A stretch of DNA of 64,000 nucleotides from Ureibacillus chungkukjangi (GTDB taxonomy: Bacteria > Bacillota > Bacilli > Bacillales_A > Planococcaceae). Both the position numbers and the translations under genes were made by a program. The stretch is from NCBI RefSeq assembly GCF_003217295.1, contig NZ_QJTJ01000007.1, positions 1 to 64,000 on the forward strand. Reading direction: 5' to 3'. The notes beneath the pieces were generated by a model that saw only the letters and a list, made by a program, of their open reading frames with translations, ran no database searches and was not told the DNA's origin. Shown piece by piece: positions 1 through 8,810 of the stretch (position 1 is the stretch's first letter; every line of letters begins with the position of its first letter).

Positions 1-76
1 ACTGTAAAATACTAAAATATAAATCTATAAAAAATAATTTTATGAATTGATAAAAACGGGTTAAACCGTTGATATA

Positions 77-253
77 TCAACATTTATAGAGGGAGGGACG
101 AAAAGAGAAAAATAAAATGAAGGCAAGGACTGAAATAATCGTCACTGTAAGAGCTATTTTTTTCTTTTTTCGAAAGATAAACCAAATAATAGCGAGGACA
201 ATAATGAGTATAGCGCCGAAAAATAGCATTCCTATAATCTCTACAGGTCTCAT
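77..253 (-). CDS. Small membrane protein, 58 aa
   Basis: I do not recognise this gene. The frame opens with ATG at 253 behind a purine-rich GGGGGATGAGGG site and encodes MRPVEIIGMLF at the start. Two hydrophobic segments (about residues 5-27 and 34-50) flank a basic FRKKKK turn, so a two-pass membrane peptide is likely. It lies just downstream of the VOC gene on the same strand with a 34-base gap and could be cotranscribed. The call rests on the ribosome binding site and the membrane pattern only. Confidence 0.5.
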   Translation of the reverse strand: MRPVEIIGMLFFGAILIIVLAIIWFIFRKKKKIALTVTIISVLAFILFFSFRPSLYKC

Positions 254-287
254 CCCTCATCCCCCTACTTTTACATAATAAAAAAAT

Positions 288-656
288 TTAAACCCACTCT
301 AAAATCTCGATTCTATTTCCAAATGGATCAGATACATAGAAACGTTTAGCCCCTGGAAGGTTATCATCCTTGGTGATTGTGATATTGTTTTTTGTTAAGT
401 GCTGTTCGAGTGCCTCGATATTATCTACTTCAAAGGCTGGGTGTGCTTTTTTTGCAGGTGCGAAGGGTTCTTCGATACCAATATGAATTTGCTGATTGCC
501 AAATGCAAACCAAACTCCACCGCGCTTTTTCAGTTGTTCAGGCTTTTCAATTTCAGTAAAGCCTAGTATCTCACTGAAGAATTTTCGAGCCTCCATCTCA
601 CTCCCCATTGGTGCCGCTAGTTGAATATGGTCAATTGCTTTAAAATGAAAAGTCAT
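288..656 (-). CDS. VOC (glyoxalase/bleomycin resistance) family protein
   Basis: A single vicinal-oxygen-chelate domain of 122 residues, the normal length for a one-module member. It begins with FKAIDHIQLAAP, where DHIQL carries the first metal-binding histidine position, and ends with the typical FYVSDPFGNRIEILE block containing the C-terminal glutamate. Such proteins act as cytoplasmic metal-dependent lyases, dioxygenases or thiol transferases; substrate cannot be told here. The ATG at 656 follows GGAGGAAAACTA. Family assignment is secure, function is not. Confidence 0.85.
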   Translation of the reverse strand: MTFHFKAIDHIQLAAPMGSEMEARKFFSEILGFTEIEKPEQLKKRGGVWFAFGNQQIHIGIEEPFAPAKKAHPAFEVDNIEALEQHLTKNNITITKDDNLPGAKRFYVSDPFGNRIEILEWV

Positions 657-822
657 TTAGTTTTCCTCCATTCATTTGTTTTACATCACCTTCTCTTCCA
701 ATTTTAAACAAATCCACAACATAAAGAAATGTTATTAAATTTATAATTTTCCATAAATTATAATTATGACCCGAAATTACAAGAAAAGCGTCAATCTCTT
801 TGATCAACGCTTTTTCGCTTAT

Positions 823-1449
823 TTAGTTTTGGATATACTTTTGGAAAACATCAGAGAAATCCTTTTTCTCGTTTTGATCGTAGGTTTGCTTCAACCAAGA
901 ATTTGTGAGATTAACAATTTTGTTAAATTCGATATTCGTTGGTGTGTCTGTATTTCTTTGACCGTAATTTACATCACGAGCGATTAACACTGCTTCTTTG
1001 GCAAACTCATTTAGACGAGCATTCTTTTCTTGAATTTTTGAAATTGCTAGTAAGGATTTGTAAAGATCTGCAATTTCCACACCAAATTTCTTAGCAATAT
1101 CAATTGAGAATGAATTGTGACCAATTTGGAATTTAATTTCAAGATCAAGGTCAATCGTACCAGCAGTTTCCAGCATTACATTTTCAATATGATGTTTATA
1201 AAAATCATAACGCTTTAACACGCGCTTTTTGCTTAAAGCCGAATCTCCATCTAAATGTAATAATGCCATGTTAGTGAAGCAATACTCATCTGATTTAGAT
1301 TTAATAAGGAAGAAAATCTGTTCTCCATCTTCTGTTAGGATGAAATCGTCTGATTCCGTTTTATTATAGTCCTCAGGCTTAATCACCTGCCCGATATCGC
1401 TTAATCCTAAAGCATCTCCAACTGCATTTCCTACTAGGTTTTTAAACAT
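823..1449 (-). CDS. yvbH: YvbH-like PH domain protein
   Basis: This 208-residue cytoplasmic protein resembles Bacillus YvbH. The N-terminal 120 residues form a bacterial PH-like domain with the family stretches GLSDIG, KPEDY, LTEDGEQI and SDEYCFTN. The last 80 residues, rich in charged helix, match the YvbH extension that is proposed to oligomerise. No signal peptide or membrane segment is seen. The ATG at 1449 follows AAAGGGGTTAAAGGA. The cellular role of the family is unknown. It stands alone, with short gaps to both neighbours. Confidence 0.8.
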   Translation of the reverse strand: MFKNLVGNAVGDALGLSDIGQVIKPEDYNKTESDDFILTEDGEQIFFLIKSKSDEYCFTNMALLHLDGDSALSKKRVLKRYDFYKHHIENVMLETAGTIDLDLEIKFQIGHNSFSIDIAKKFGVEIADLYKSLLAISKIQEKNARLNEFAKEAVLIARDVNYGQRNTDTPTNIEFNKIVNLTNSWLKQTYDQNEKKDFSDVFQKYIQN

Positions 1450-1544
1450 TCCTTTAACCCCTTTCCATACTTACCTCTATTTTAAGAATAAATTGAAAAG
1501 TCCAAACTAGCAAGAAGGTATTTCCAACTAATTTACAATTCCCG

Positions 1545-2744
1545 TCATTCTAAGCCAAGCGCTTTTTTATTAACCAAAATATGAGCATAAAGAATACAAG
1601 CCAATAATAGTCCTACAGCTGCAAAACACACTGTTGTAATCTGTAATGAATACCACTCTGCAAGCACACCTATTACAAATGTTAGTGTTACCTGTAGAGC
1701 ACTTTGCAAAAGATTGATGGCACTACCGAAGCGCCCCATAATTTCTGTTGGAATGGTTTTCTGGTACAGCGTAGCATAGCCTGTATTGCAAAATGCCATG
1801 AACAGCCCTAATGTAACGAAACTGACAATAGCCAACCAAAGTGTATTGGAGGCGTAGAAAACTGTATAGCTTAGTAAAGTAAGTGAAAACCCTAGTCCTA
1901 TATAGGTTTTTAAGGATAGCTTGTTTACTAAAGTAGTCGCAAATATGCCTCCGATAATTGCTCCCACTCCTGCAACGCTAACAATTATTCCATAAACACT
2001 ATCAGATGCATCCAACACATCCTTTATAAATGTCATTTCCTGAGAATCTAGGGCAAACGCGATGATTAATGCAAAATTGAAAAGTAATAAAAAGTATAAT
2101 AGGGCTGGTAGCTGCCGAATAAACGACCAAACGACTTTAAAGTCTTCGATAATCGTATGTAACCTAACAATTTCCCGTTTATCAGACGTTACATCATCAA
2201 ATTTAGGCAATAAATAAATGGCAAGAGCACAAACAAAAAATGTTAAACTATTAATCCACATTGCGACACTTGTATTACTTAGAACAATAATCCCCCCTGC
2301 TAAGGCAGGTCCTATCATAAATGAACCGGAATTTATTGTACTAAGAAGCGCATTAAAACGTTGCTTATCATCATCATTTACTAATTTTGTAATTACATAT
2401 GTACTACTCGGACCAAAAAAACTGCTCGCGATATTCGCTATAAATATAAGACTATAAATCAACCAAATAGAAGTTGAAAACGGCATTATAAATACAAGGA
2501 TTCCACGGATGATATCTGACCAAATCATTAGCCTTCTTTTATTATTACGGTCAATAATTGAACCAGCTACTAAATTACTTAATATTCGCGCTATGGGACC
2601 AACCATATAGATACCAGCAACAGCTGCCGGCGAATGGGTAAGATGCCATACAGATAGGTTTAATGCGATTAGATAAATCCAGTTCCCTAAATTCGAAAAG
2701 CCTAGTCCTCCTAATAACAGCCAATATTTCCTCACTACGTTCAT
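1545..2744 (-). CDS. MFS transporter (drug exporter type)
   Basis: An integral membrane protein of about 399 residues with roughly twelve hydrophobic segments, typical for the major facilitator superfamily. The loop after the second segment holds the MFS motif-A-like GSIIDRNNKRR. The layout fits the DHA3-like group of macrolide or multidrug exporters (MFS_3), so proton-driven efflux is the likely role; the substrate is unknown. I prefer the ATG at 2744 because GGGAG lies ten bases upstream; a GTG at 2750 is possible but only four bases from that site. No regulator gene sits next to it. Confidence 0.8.
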   Translation of the reverse strand: MNVVRKYWLLLGGLGFSNLGNWIYLIALNLSVWHLTHSPAAVAGIYMVGPIARILSNLVAGSIIDRNNKRRLMIWSDIIRGILVFIMPFSTSIWLIYSLIFIANIASSFFGPSSTYVITKLVNDDDKQRFNALLSTINSGSFMIGPALAGGIIVLSNTSVAMWINSLTFFVCALAIYLLPKFDDVTSDKREIVRLHTIIEDFKVVWSFIRQLPALLYFLLLFNFALIIAFALDSQEMTFIKDVLDASDSVYGIIVSVAGVGAIIGGIFATTLVNKLSLKTYIGLGFSLTLLSYTVFYASNTLWLAIVSFVTLGLFMAFCNTGYATLYQKTIPTEIMGRFGSAINLLQSALQVTLTFVIGVLAEWYSLQITTVCFAAVGLLLACILYAHILVNKKALGLE

Positions 2745-2803
2745 TGTCACATCACTCCCTATATAAAAAGCATATGGAAAATATTAGACTTATATAATAA
2801 TTC

Positions 2804-2841
2804 GACAAAAAAGAGCATCATCCTTCTTTGGATAAATGCCC
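2804..2841 (-). terminator. Intrinsic terminator of the 2866-3393 gene
   Basis: On the minus strand an imperfect hairpin (GGGCATTTATCC with GGATGATGCTC) is followed by six T. It sits 25 bases past the stop codon of the upstream gene. Confidence 0.75.
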
Positions 2842-2865
2842 TTTTTAAAACCAATATTAATTTAA

Positions 2866-3393
2866 CTAATTAACCGAATTTGCAACATCCATCAGAGCTT
2901 TTGAGGGATCTATATCGCTAGCGTTTTTATCAATTCTTACAATGTACTGTAAATTGTTTTTTTCAAAGACAAAAACGTGAAAGATATGGTGTTCCACATA
3001 AATACCTTTACTGCCATCCTGAAGCGTATATTCTTTCCCTTCATAGCTCACTTTACTAGGACGAACATCAATCTTAAAAATATTATTTTTCTGTTCTCTA
3101 TTTACAAAGCGAATTTGCAGCAAATCTTTTTGTCTATCCTTGTGATCCTTATAATATGCTCCAAATTCATGGGTAAACTTAAGGTCAGGAATCATTGCAG
3201 GAAGTTTTACTACACAATCACAATTCTTTTCAAACTCACTAACTGCTTCATCTACCGTTTTATACCCAACCCTTACTGAATGGTCTTCATAATAAGGCGT
3301 AGTTTCTTTAGAATTTGCAAAAACTTTTTCGTCACCTGTCTCTATAGTAAAACCCATTACGAACAATAATAATAAAGGAAATATTTTTTTCAA
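2866..3393 (-). CDS. Secreted protein of unknown function (paralog of 32033-32599)
   Basis: A 175-residue protein with an N-terminal signal peptide (MKKIFPLLLLFVMGF, cleavage probably near FANS) and a soluble extracytoplasmic domain. It shares order and short blocks with the protein at 32033-32599: GYK near residue 43, a conserved EFEK, LPxxIP followed by FTHxFG, FKIxVRP, and a closing YIxxIDK. Neither belongs to a family I can name. It starts with TTG at 3393 behind AGAGGTATGATAAC. Two cysteines (NCDC, around residue 58) are absent from the paralog. Confidence 0.65.
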   Translation of the reverse strand: MKKIFPLLLLFVMGFTIETGDEKVFANSKETTPYYEDHSVRVGYKTVDEAVSEFEKNCDCVVKLPAMIPDLKFTHEFGAYYKDHKDRQKDLLQIRFVNREQKNNIFKIDVRPSKVSYEGKEYTLQDGSKGIYVEHHIFHVFVFEKNNLQYIVRIDKNASDIDPSKALMDVANSVN

Positions 3394-3460
3394 GTTATCA
3401 TACCTCTAGTATTTTTATTACTAAGTTTGTCCAACTTCATATAAATTATCCTCATATAGT

Positions 3461-3673
3461 TCAATTATTACTATTTCTGATTTTCTCTTTCACAACATAA
3501 AACTCGCGAATGAAGGCTCCCAAAACAGCAGCACTACTTATCACAAGAAAAAGATTAATGCCTCTCACAAAAAGGAATGGTGAAGACATTATTTGAATGC
3601 TTCCTCCAATAATAAATAGTACAAAAAATAAAGAGCTAATTATCAATTGTTTTTTAGTCTCTTTTACATTCAA
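3461..3673 (-). CDS. Small two-pass membrane protein, 70 aa
   Basis: Unrecognised. A short lysine-rich N-terminus (VKETKKQ) is followed by two hydrophobic segments at about residues 9-29 and 35-54 and a basic tail. The start is TTG at 3673, seven bases after a strong GGAGGG site. It lies between the secreted protein gene and the next hypothetical gene on the same strand, with gaps of 67 and 39 bases, so the three could be one transcript. Confidence 0.6.
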   Translation of the reverse strand: MNVKETKKQLIISSLFFVLFIIGGSIQIMSSPFLFVRGINLFLVISSAAVLGAFIREFYVVKEKIRNSNN

Positions 3674-3712
3674 TTGACTTCCCTCCTCAATCTACTATCA
3701 TGTTATATATGT

Positions 3713-4318
3713 TTACTTAAAGGATCCTAAGATTTCCCAATACATTTTCAGCTCATTTTTCCGGTGAAATACTCCAATTACCCTCTCTACATCCTTCACA
3801 TTGATGCTTCCTAAACTCAAGATGTGGGGAATATAAACAAACATCCCCATCTGGCTGCCATTTTTATGACCTTCTTTAAAGTATTCGTAAGTATCTACCG
3901 GTAAGGAAGAACACTCCTCATACGAAATAATATCGATGAGTTCCACTTCATCTTCTGGAATTTCAGAAGCTGGACCGTTATCCTTTTCCTTGCTATACAA
4001 AAATACTGCATTTTTATTTTCAAGCAAGCGTTCTGTAGGAATCTTGTAGAACATTAAGTCCTTTTTCACACTGCTTCCGATTGAATTCAACGCTTCGTAG
4101 ATATAGTACGGATGCAGGGGCAATAAAAAAATGACGTCATTCCACAAACAATTTAGCTTAGGAACGCTTTTAGCTAATAGCTTCGGTCTGTCAGGATGAT
4201 CAAAATACTTTTTCGCATAGTTTTCATAAAGTGTTGGTTCACTTAATTTCATTTCATTTAAAGAAATAAGATTTTCTCCCACCATGCTTTTAGGTACCAT
4301 ATGATAAACGTATTTCAT
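3713..4318 (-). CDS. Conserved hypothetical protein, 201 aa
   Basis: A soluble protein with no signal peptide or membrane segment. It opens with YVYHMVPKSM and contains SEPTLYENYAKKYFDHPDRP, a phrase I associate with group-specific Bacillus proteins of unknown role. Two aromatic-rich stretches (HPYYIYEAL and FKEGHKNGSQMGMF) are notable, but I see no catalytic signature. ATG at 4318 follows GGGGTGGAGAG. No function is proposed. Confidence 0.65.
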   Translation of the reverse strand: MKYVYHMVPKSMVGENLISLNEMKLSEPTLYENYAKKYFDHPDRPKLLAKSVPKLNCLWNDVIFLLPLHPYYIYEALNSIGSSVKKDLMFYKIPTERLLENKNAVFLYSKEKDNGPASEIPEDEVELIDIISYEECSSLPVDTYEYFKEGHKNGSQMGMFVYIPHILSLGSINVKDVERVIGVFHRKNELKMYWEILGSFK

Positions 4319-4448
4319 CTCTCCACCCCGTCCATAATATTATTGGAAATGAATCCCACTTATTTACTTATCATAACCACCAAAAAGGAGAAAATATAGA
4401 CTGAAATTCTTTGGGAAATTATGCTATAATTGAATTAACTTAAAGCTA

Positions 4449-4488
4449 GAAAAAAAGCAGCCACCTTCATATTAGAAAGGTGGCTGCT
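4449..4488 (-). terminator. Intrinsic terminator of the queC-queD-queE-yhhQ operon
   Basis: A perfect 12-bp stem (AGCAGCCACCTT with AAGGTGGCTGCT) is followed on the minus strand by seven T. It begins ten bases after the yhhQ stop codon. Confidence 0.95.
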
Positions 4489-4497
4489 TCTTTAGTT

Positions 4498-5037
4498 TTA
4501 TCCTGCCATTACTTCTTTTTCTTTAGTTCCATGAATTTGGCTTAAAATTAATGCACCAAACATTTGGATCACTGTTTTTACAATTACTTGACCTAAAATA
4601 GCTGCTGGTACCGCCTCCCATGGCAGGAACCCTGCACCGAGTGGACTTAAACCGACAATTACAAATACAACTGAATCAAAGAAGCCGCCAACAATCCCAC
4701 TGTAAAATACTCGCCAAGCCATTGGAAGCTTTAGACGTGTATAGATTTCAGTATCTGCTGTTTCAGCGATTAAAAATGAAAGAGCTGAAGCAGCTACTAT
4801 CATAAGAGTATCTCCTAGAGAATAGGAAACTATCGCAGATAAAAATAAAGCTGTAAAAATAAATAGGTATGTTTTCTTACGACCATATTTATTTTGAACA
4901 AGATCTCGGAAAATGAAGGTTGCTCCAACAAAAAGCGTCCCCATTGGAACGATAAACATCCCAAATTCTAATGGAGCAAATCGCGCTGTGACTACATTAG
5001 CAATCACAATTGATAATAAATAAAATAATATTCTCAT
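4498..5037 (-). CDS. yhhQ: Queuosine precursor transporter, YhhQ family
   Basis: A polytopic membrane protein of 179 residues with six hydrophobic segments, the normal size for the YhhQ/QPTR family (COG1738), which takes up queuine, preQ0 or preQ1. The hallmark FIFRDLVQNKYGRKK lies near residue 40. I place the start at ATG 5037 because TAAGGAGATAGAC precedes it; the longer frame to 5070 has no such site. It is the last gene of the que operon, 35 bases after queE, so precursor salvage and synthesis are switched together by the preQ1 riboswitch. Confidence 0.92.
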   Translation of the reverse strand: MRILFYLLSIVIANVVTARFAPLEFGMFIVPMGTLFVGATFIFRDLVQNKYGRKKTYLFIFTALFLSAIVSYSLGDTLMIVAASALSFLIAETADTEIYTRLKLPMAWRVFYSGIVGGFFDSVVFVIVGLSPLGAGFLPWEAVPAAILGQVIVKTVIQMFGALILSQIHGTKEKEVMAG

Positions 5038-5072
5038 GTCTATCTCCTTAAATTTAAATTTGCACATCAAAG

Positions 5073-5801
5073 CTAGACGCCTCTTTTATTACCCCAGATC
5101 AGCGTATGTAGCTGCGGCAAAACTCTAACATTCCGTAGTTCCTCATCTGCAACAACCTTATCAACTAATACCTCGTATTTTTCAAGTAAACGACTAACCA
5201 GCTTCTCATTGTCACTCTCTGAAATATCGTCGTTACCAACTTGAAGGTAAAAAGGGATTTCTGGGTATCTAAGGTGAATATCCTTTGCATATGCATAATC
5301 AACTTCGCTAAAGATGACGATTTTTAATGAAATATTTTGATTGCTATTTTTACTATTTAGCTTTTCAATTATTTCAGTTAGCATCGAATAGTTCGTTACC
5401 ATCCCCGAACTAGGAGGCTTAGGTGAAATAGTTAATTCATCTACCTCATATAACCACTCTTGCCATTTACTCCCCTGTGTCTCGACACCAATTTTAATGT
5501 TATTTTCTTTCAATCTATTAACCAGACCCTCTAAATTTCGGAGAAGTACTGGATTGCCTCCTGAAATCGTTACAAAAGAAAAACCGTTTCCGCCAAGTCG
5601 TTTTAACTCAGCCCAAATTTCTTCAGCTGTTAGTTGAGAAATCAAATGCTTTCCACTACCATCCCATGTAAAGGCTGAATCACACCAGGAGCAGGAATAG
5701 TCACAGCCAGCCGTTCTTACAAACATCGTTTTCTGTCCAACAACCATCCCTTCACCTTGAATGGTCGGACCGAAAATCTCCATAACAGGAATTTTACTCA
5801 A
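5073..5801 (-). CDS. queE: 7-carboxy-7-deazaguanine synthase QueE
   Basis: Radical SAM enzyme that converts 6-carboxytetrahydropterin into 7-carboxy-7-deazaguanine, the ring-contraction step of queuosine synthesis. The iron-sulfur motif CDYSCSWC (CX3CX2C) follows EIFGPTIQGEG, which is the family opening, and a TISGGNP block follows for SAM binding. The length of 242 residues equals that of Bacillus QueE. I choose TTG at 5801, ten bases after GGGAG and overlapping the queD stop by eight bases. A longer frame runs into queD and would add residues the family lacks. Confidence 0.95.
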   Translation of the reverse strand: MSKIPVMEIFGPTIQGEGMVVGQKTMFVRTAGCDYSCSWCDSAFTWDGSGKHLISQLTAEEIWAELKRLGGNGFSFVTISGGNPVLLRNLEGLVNRLKENNIKIGVETQGSKWQEWLYEVDELTISPKPPSSGMVTNYSMLTEIIEKLNSKNSNQNISLKIVIFSEVDYAYAKDIHLRYPEIPFYLQVGNDDISESDNEKLVSRLLEKYEVLVDKVVADEELRNVRVLPQLHTLIWGNKRGV

Positions 5802-6267
5802 GCTCCATCCACTCCCGTCTTGCCTCTGCATAGCTAGTTGGCGTTTCATATAAACGAACGAATTCCACACGAAGCCCGTTATAATCTTGAGTATTCAATA
5901 ATGCCTCTGCCAGCTTCCCATATATCCAAACCACAATATTTTCTGCCGTTGTATTCATTAATGGGAGTGTTTCATTTAAGTAACGATGGTCTAAATCAAT
6001 TTCAATTTGCTGCTTCCAGATTTCTTTGATATCACCGAAATCTATTACTAACCCACGTTCATCTGTATAGCCACTTATTCCTAAAACTGCACGATACGTA
6101 TGGCCATGTAGGTTTTTACATTTACCTTCATAATTATGTAAGTGATGTGCTGCATCAAAGGTAAATTCTTTACTTACGAGAACTCGCTTTGAATGATACT
6201 TTAATTGATTTTTTTTGATATCCACATCAAGCTTCTGCAGCTGGTCGACAATTCGAAACTCTCTCAT
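5794..6267 (-). CDS. queD: 6-carboxytetrahydropterin synthase QueD
   Basis: Converts 7,8-dihydroneopterin triphosphate to 6-carboxy-5,6,7,8-tetrahydropterin. The 157-residue protein shows the zinc ligands in [10 protein letters not shown] and LHGHTY, the catalytic cysteine in GKCKNLHGH, the aspartate-histidine pair in DLDHRYLNE, and the C-terminal glutamate in [11 protein letters not shown] that anchors the pterin. ATG at 6267 overlaps the queC stop by four bases (ATGA), so translation is coupled. Second gene of the queC-queD-queE-yhhQ operon. Confidence 0.97.
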   Translation of the reverse strand: MREFRIVDQLQKLDVDIKKNQLKYHSKRVLVSKEFTFDAAHHLHNYEGKCKNLHGHTYRAVLGISGYTDERGLVIDFGDIKEIWKQQIEIDLDHRYLNETLPLMNTTAENIVVWIYGKLAEALLNTQDYNGLRVEFVRLYETPTSYAEARREWMELE

Positions 6268-6929
6268 GCCTTAAGACCCTTTTTCAAGGTTAAATATTCA
6301 TCTAATCCATTTTGACGCAATTTACAAGATGGACATTCACCACACCCATCTGCAATTACACCGTTGTAGCAAGTAAGGGTTCTTTCACGTACAAAATCAA
6401 GTGCTCCTAATTTATCAGCTAGCTCCCAGGTTTGTGCTTTGTTCAGCCACATAAGCGGTGTTTCAATCACGAAGGTGTCATCCATAGATAGATTCAGTGT
6501 TACGTTTAATGATTTTATAAAAATATCGCGACAATCAGGATAACCGCTGAAATCTGTTTCACAAACACCTGTAACGATATGCTTTGCTCCCACTTGACTT
6601 GCTAAAACTCCTGCGAAGGACATGAAAAGTAGATTTCTTCCAGGTACAAATGTAGATGGCAGCTCCCCATCCTCTCCATCTGCTACTTCAATGTCAGTTC
6701 TCGTTAATGCATTCGGTGCCAGCTGATTTAAAAGGGACATATCCAAAATATGATGCTTTACGTCAAGCTCCTTTGCAATCTCTTTTGCACATTCAATTTC
6801 AAGACAATGCCTTTGACCATAATCAAAAGTCACCGCTTCCACTTCAGCATAACGCTCCTTCGCCCAGAACAGACAAGTGGTACTATCCTGCCCACCACTA
6901 AATACTACAATTGCTTTACCTTGTTTCAT
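6264..6929 (-). CDS. queC: 7-cyano-7-deazaguanine (preQ0) synthase QueC
   Basis: ATP-dependent enzyme that turns 7-carboxy-7-deazaguanine into preQ0. The PP-loop [13 protein letters not shown] lies at residues 11-23, and the C-terminal zinc site is the cysteine cluster [16 protein letters not shown]. The length of 221 residues fits the family. ATG at 6929 follows AAAGGAG. First gene of the operon, directly downstream of a preQ1-I riboswitch with a terminator. Confidence 0.98.
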   Translation of the reverse strand: MKQGKAIVVFSGGQDSTTCLFWAKERYAEVEAVTFDYGQRHCLEIECAKEIAKELDVKHHILDMSLLNQLAPNALTRTDIEVADGEDGELPSTFVPGRNLLFMSFAGVLASQVGAKHIVTGVCETDFSGYPDCRDIFIKSLNVTLNLSMDDTFVIETPLMWLNKAQTWELADKLGALDFVRERTLTCYNGVIADGCGECPSCKLRQNGLDEYLTLKKGLKA

Positions 6930-6947
6930 CCTTAAAACTCCTTTAAA

Positions 6948-7016
6948 CGAAAAAACAGCACTCTAAGAGAAATGCTGTTTCTTCTTAGTTTTTTTAAGAG
7001 GGTAGCTAAAACCTCT
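6948..7016 (-). promoter_or_regulatory. preQ1-I riboswitch with terminator, upstream of queC
   Basis: On the minus strand the aptamer at 7016-6985 reads AGAGGTTTTAGCTACCCTC followed by an A-rich tail ending ACTAAG, which matches the preQ1 class I consensus: P1 stem AGAGGT, loop with CTA, and the A-rich strand that forms the pseudoknot. It is followed by a terminator hairpin (AAACAGCA with TGCTGTTT, then T6) at 6980-6948. Ligand binding should therefore end transcription before queC. It lies between queF and queC, so it separates two transcription units. Confidence 0.93.
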
Positions 7017-7042
7017 TCCTTCCAATATGAAGGATTATTTAG

Positions 7043-7543
7043 TTATCGATTATCGACTTTTTCTGGATTTAAATCATGATTCATTAAACGGTAATTCGCC
7101 ATTTCTTCATACTTCGTGCCTGGCTTACCATAATTGCACCATGGATCAATCGAGATTCCTCCACGTGGCGTAAATTTACCCCAAACCTCAATATATCTTG
7201 GGTCTAGTAAGCTGATAAGATCATTCATAATAATGTTTACACAGTCTTCATGAAAATCACCATGGTTTCTAAAGCTAAATAAATACAGCTTTAATGATTT
7301 ACTTTCTACAATTTTCTGATCCGGAATATATGAAATGTACATTGTCGCAAAATCAGGCTGACCCGTAATTGGACAAAGACTTGTAAACTCTGGGCAGTTA
7401 AATTTTACAAAATAATCACGGTTTGAATGCAGACTATCTACAGCCTCCAGAACCTCAGGAGCATAATCAGATGGATATTGCGTATTTTGGTTTCCTAATA
7501 ATTTCAAATCATTTAAGCCTTCTTCATTTTTACGGCCAGACAT
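7043..7543 (-). CDS. queF: NADPH-dependent 7-cyano-7-deazaguanine reductase QueF
   Basis: Reduces the preQ0 nitrile to the preQ1 amine, the last step before insertion into tRNA. The 166-residue size is that of unimodular QueF. It has the catalytic cysteine in [11 protein letters not shown], with the partner aspartate in the same block, and the QueF NADPH motif ESKSLKLY followed by [13 protein letters not shown] at 7543 has a near-perfect AGGAGGT seven bases upstream. A longer frame to 7669 would run through the riboswitch terminator and is not used. Confidence 0.97.
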   Translation of the reverse strand: MSGRKNEEGLNDLKLLGNQNTQYPSDYAPEVLEAVDSLHSNRDYFVKFNCPEFTSLCPITGQPDFATMYISYIPDQKIVESKSLKLYLFSFRNHGDFHEDCVNIIMNDLISLLDPRYIEVWGKFTPRGGISIDPWCNYGKPGTKYEEMANYRLMNHDLNPEKVDNR

Positions 7544-7627
7544 AAAAAAACCTCCTAGAAAATGTATCCCAACACTTTCAAGAGAGGCTGTAGCAATGGC
7601 AATATAAAAAAATATGAAACAAGCAAA

Positions 7628-7711
7628 TAAAAAAAGCCACGTCCTGTTATGGACATGGCGAATCGTCATGTTTCCATAGTTTTTTATAGAGGGTATCAGC
7701 TATGAACCTCT
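7628..7711 (-). promoter_or_regulatory. preQ1-I riboswitch with terminator, upstream of queF
   Basis: On the minus strand 7711-7677 reads AGAGGTTCATAGCTGATACC then CTCTATAAAAAACTA, the preQ1-I aptamer with an A-rich pseudoknot strand. The 3' half matches the well-known Bacillus queC aptamer closely; the loop is two to three bases longer. A terminator follows at 7659-7628 (GCCATGTCC with GGACGTGGC, then seven T). A small CCCGA/TCGGG hairpin at 7712-7726 lies directly 5' of the aptamer. Confidence 0.92.
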
Positions 7712-7789
7712 CCCGACTCGCTCGGGTAATTTATTCTTCATCATATTAAAGAAAATTTTGGAGGAAGTCAATACATTTTTCCAAATTTA

Positions 7790-8170
7790 CTATTTTACAA
7801 GTGATCGAGAATTCCTTTTTTCACTCTCAATTAAATATTCAGCATTCATTTTAATCATTTCGATGTATTCTGCATCATTCAATTTGAGCTTATTTATGAT
7901 CAAGGGGTTGAGTTTAATGGTTTCTACACTTCCGTTTACTTTGATTTCGTGAGTTTTCACATTGTATTGAACTCTCATATATAATTTTTCATTGTATGTA
8001 ATATAAGCTGTCACTTCATTCTTCTCTATATCAATAACAGGGTATTCAATTTCGATTCCACTAGAAACAAAGAGTGTTTGACCTTGTTTCGATTTTCGTT
8101 TTTTGAAAAGCAAAATACACGCGATGACAAATCCCGATAGAGTTATTAAATTACAAGTTTTGCGCTTCAT
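7790..8170 (-). CDS. Hypothetical single-pass membrane protein, 126 aa
   Basis: Unrecognised. One hydrophobic segment (about residues 8-23, LITLSGFVIACILLF) follows a basic MKRKTCN start and is followed by KKRKSKQG, so the remaining hundred residues are probably outside or loosely membrane-attached. That part is a beta-rich domain (LFVSSGIEIEYPVIDIEKNEV) ending in a charged helix. ATG at 8170 follows AGGAGG; the frame to 8215 has no such site. Confidence 0.55.
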   Translation of the reverse strand: MKRKTCNLITLSGFVIACILLFKKRKSKQGQTLFVSSGIEIEYPVIDIEKNEVTAYITYNEKLYMRVQYNVKTHEIKVNGSVETIKLNPLIINKLKLNDAEYIEMIKMNAEYLIESEKRNSRSLVK

Positions 8171-8243
8171 ATTTCCTCCTTTTATTTTCTTTATTTGACA
8201 CTTTAATAGTACCATAAATTTCCAATTCGCAAGTAATCTTTAT

Positions 8244-8798
8244 TCAATTTTGATAGCAATTTTCATATTCATCTTTCATTAAAAGGCTTGTACAAGCGAT
8301 GCCGGTTTCATCGTAAATATCAGTACTTACATCTAATTCAATACTATCTTCAGCATCTATATGATTTGATGATTCATGAGAAATCGAAATTGTCTCCTCA
8401 TCAATCCAATACATAAAAAAGTTACTGCTAGCTTCACCATAATAGACAGTTTTAATTTGATCATTATCTTCATGATTAGTGATATTCACCCAGATTTTAA
8501 CGCCACCAACAGCGCCTCCATAGTTTTGCAGATAAGCATTTGCAGTATATTTTTTTGTTGGCGAGCTCACAGGTTCTTTAAAAGTTTCCCCTATAAGCTG
8601 ATCGAAGGTAAAAAAATAATTGAGATAAACGAAAATGCAAAAAAACATACCTATTCCTACTAATGAAGCAATTAAAAGCTTTTTAGGAAATCTATTTTTC
8701 TTAAAGAAGAAGATAATTAATCTAATAAAAAATATTAGTAACAACAACCCAGTGATGAAAAATATAAAAGATCCTAGTACATTTAGTTGTATAATCAT
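8244..8798 (-). CDS. DUF5412-like membrane protein
   Basis: A 184-residue protein with two N-terminal membrane segments (about residues 8-32 and 40-64) and an extracytoplasmic domain. The block SPTKKYTANAYLQNYGGAVGG corresponds in position and spacing to SPDGKYTVKAYVTNGGATV in the DUF5412 protein at 36570-36977, and both continue to a YW/YWI region. Three cysteines near the C-terminus are unique to this copy. ATG at 8798 follows AGGAGGTAATGCT, which overlaps the stop of the 45-residue gene upstream. Role unknown. Confidence 0.65.
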   Translation of the reverse strand: MIIQLNVLGSFIFFITGLLLLIFFIRLIIFFFKKNRFPKKLLIASLVGIGMFFCIFVYLNYFFTFDQLIGETFKEPVSSPTKKYTANAYLQNYGGAVGGVKIWVNITNHEDNDQIKTVYYGEASSNFFMYWIDEETISISHESSNHIDAEDSIELDVSTDIYDETGIACTSLLMKDEYENCYQN

Positions 8799-8810
8799 AG
8801 CATTACCTCC

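Noticed and set aside
766-987. 73-codon plus-strand frame opposite YvbH
   Set aside because: It lies antisense to a well-matched gene and has no ribosome site.
7544-7669. N-terminal extension of queF with a membrane-like segment
   Set aside because: The strong AGGAGGT site at 7551 and the riboswitch terminator at 7628-7659 show that translation starts at 7543.
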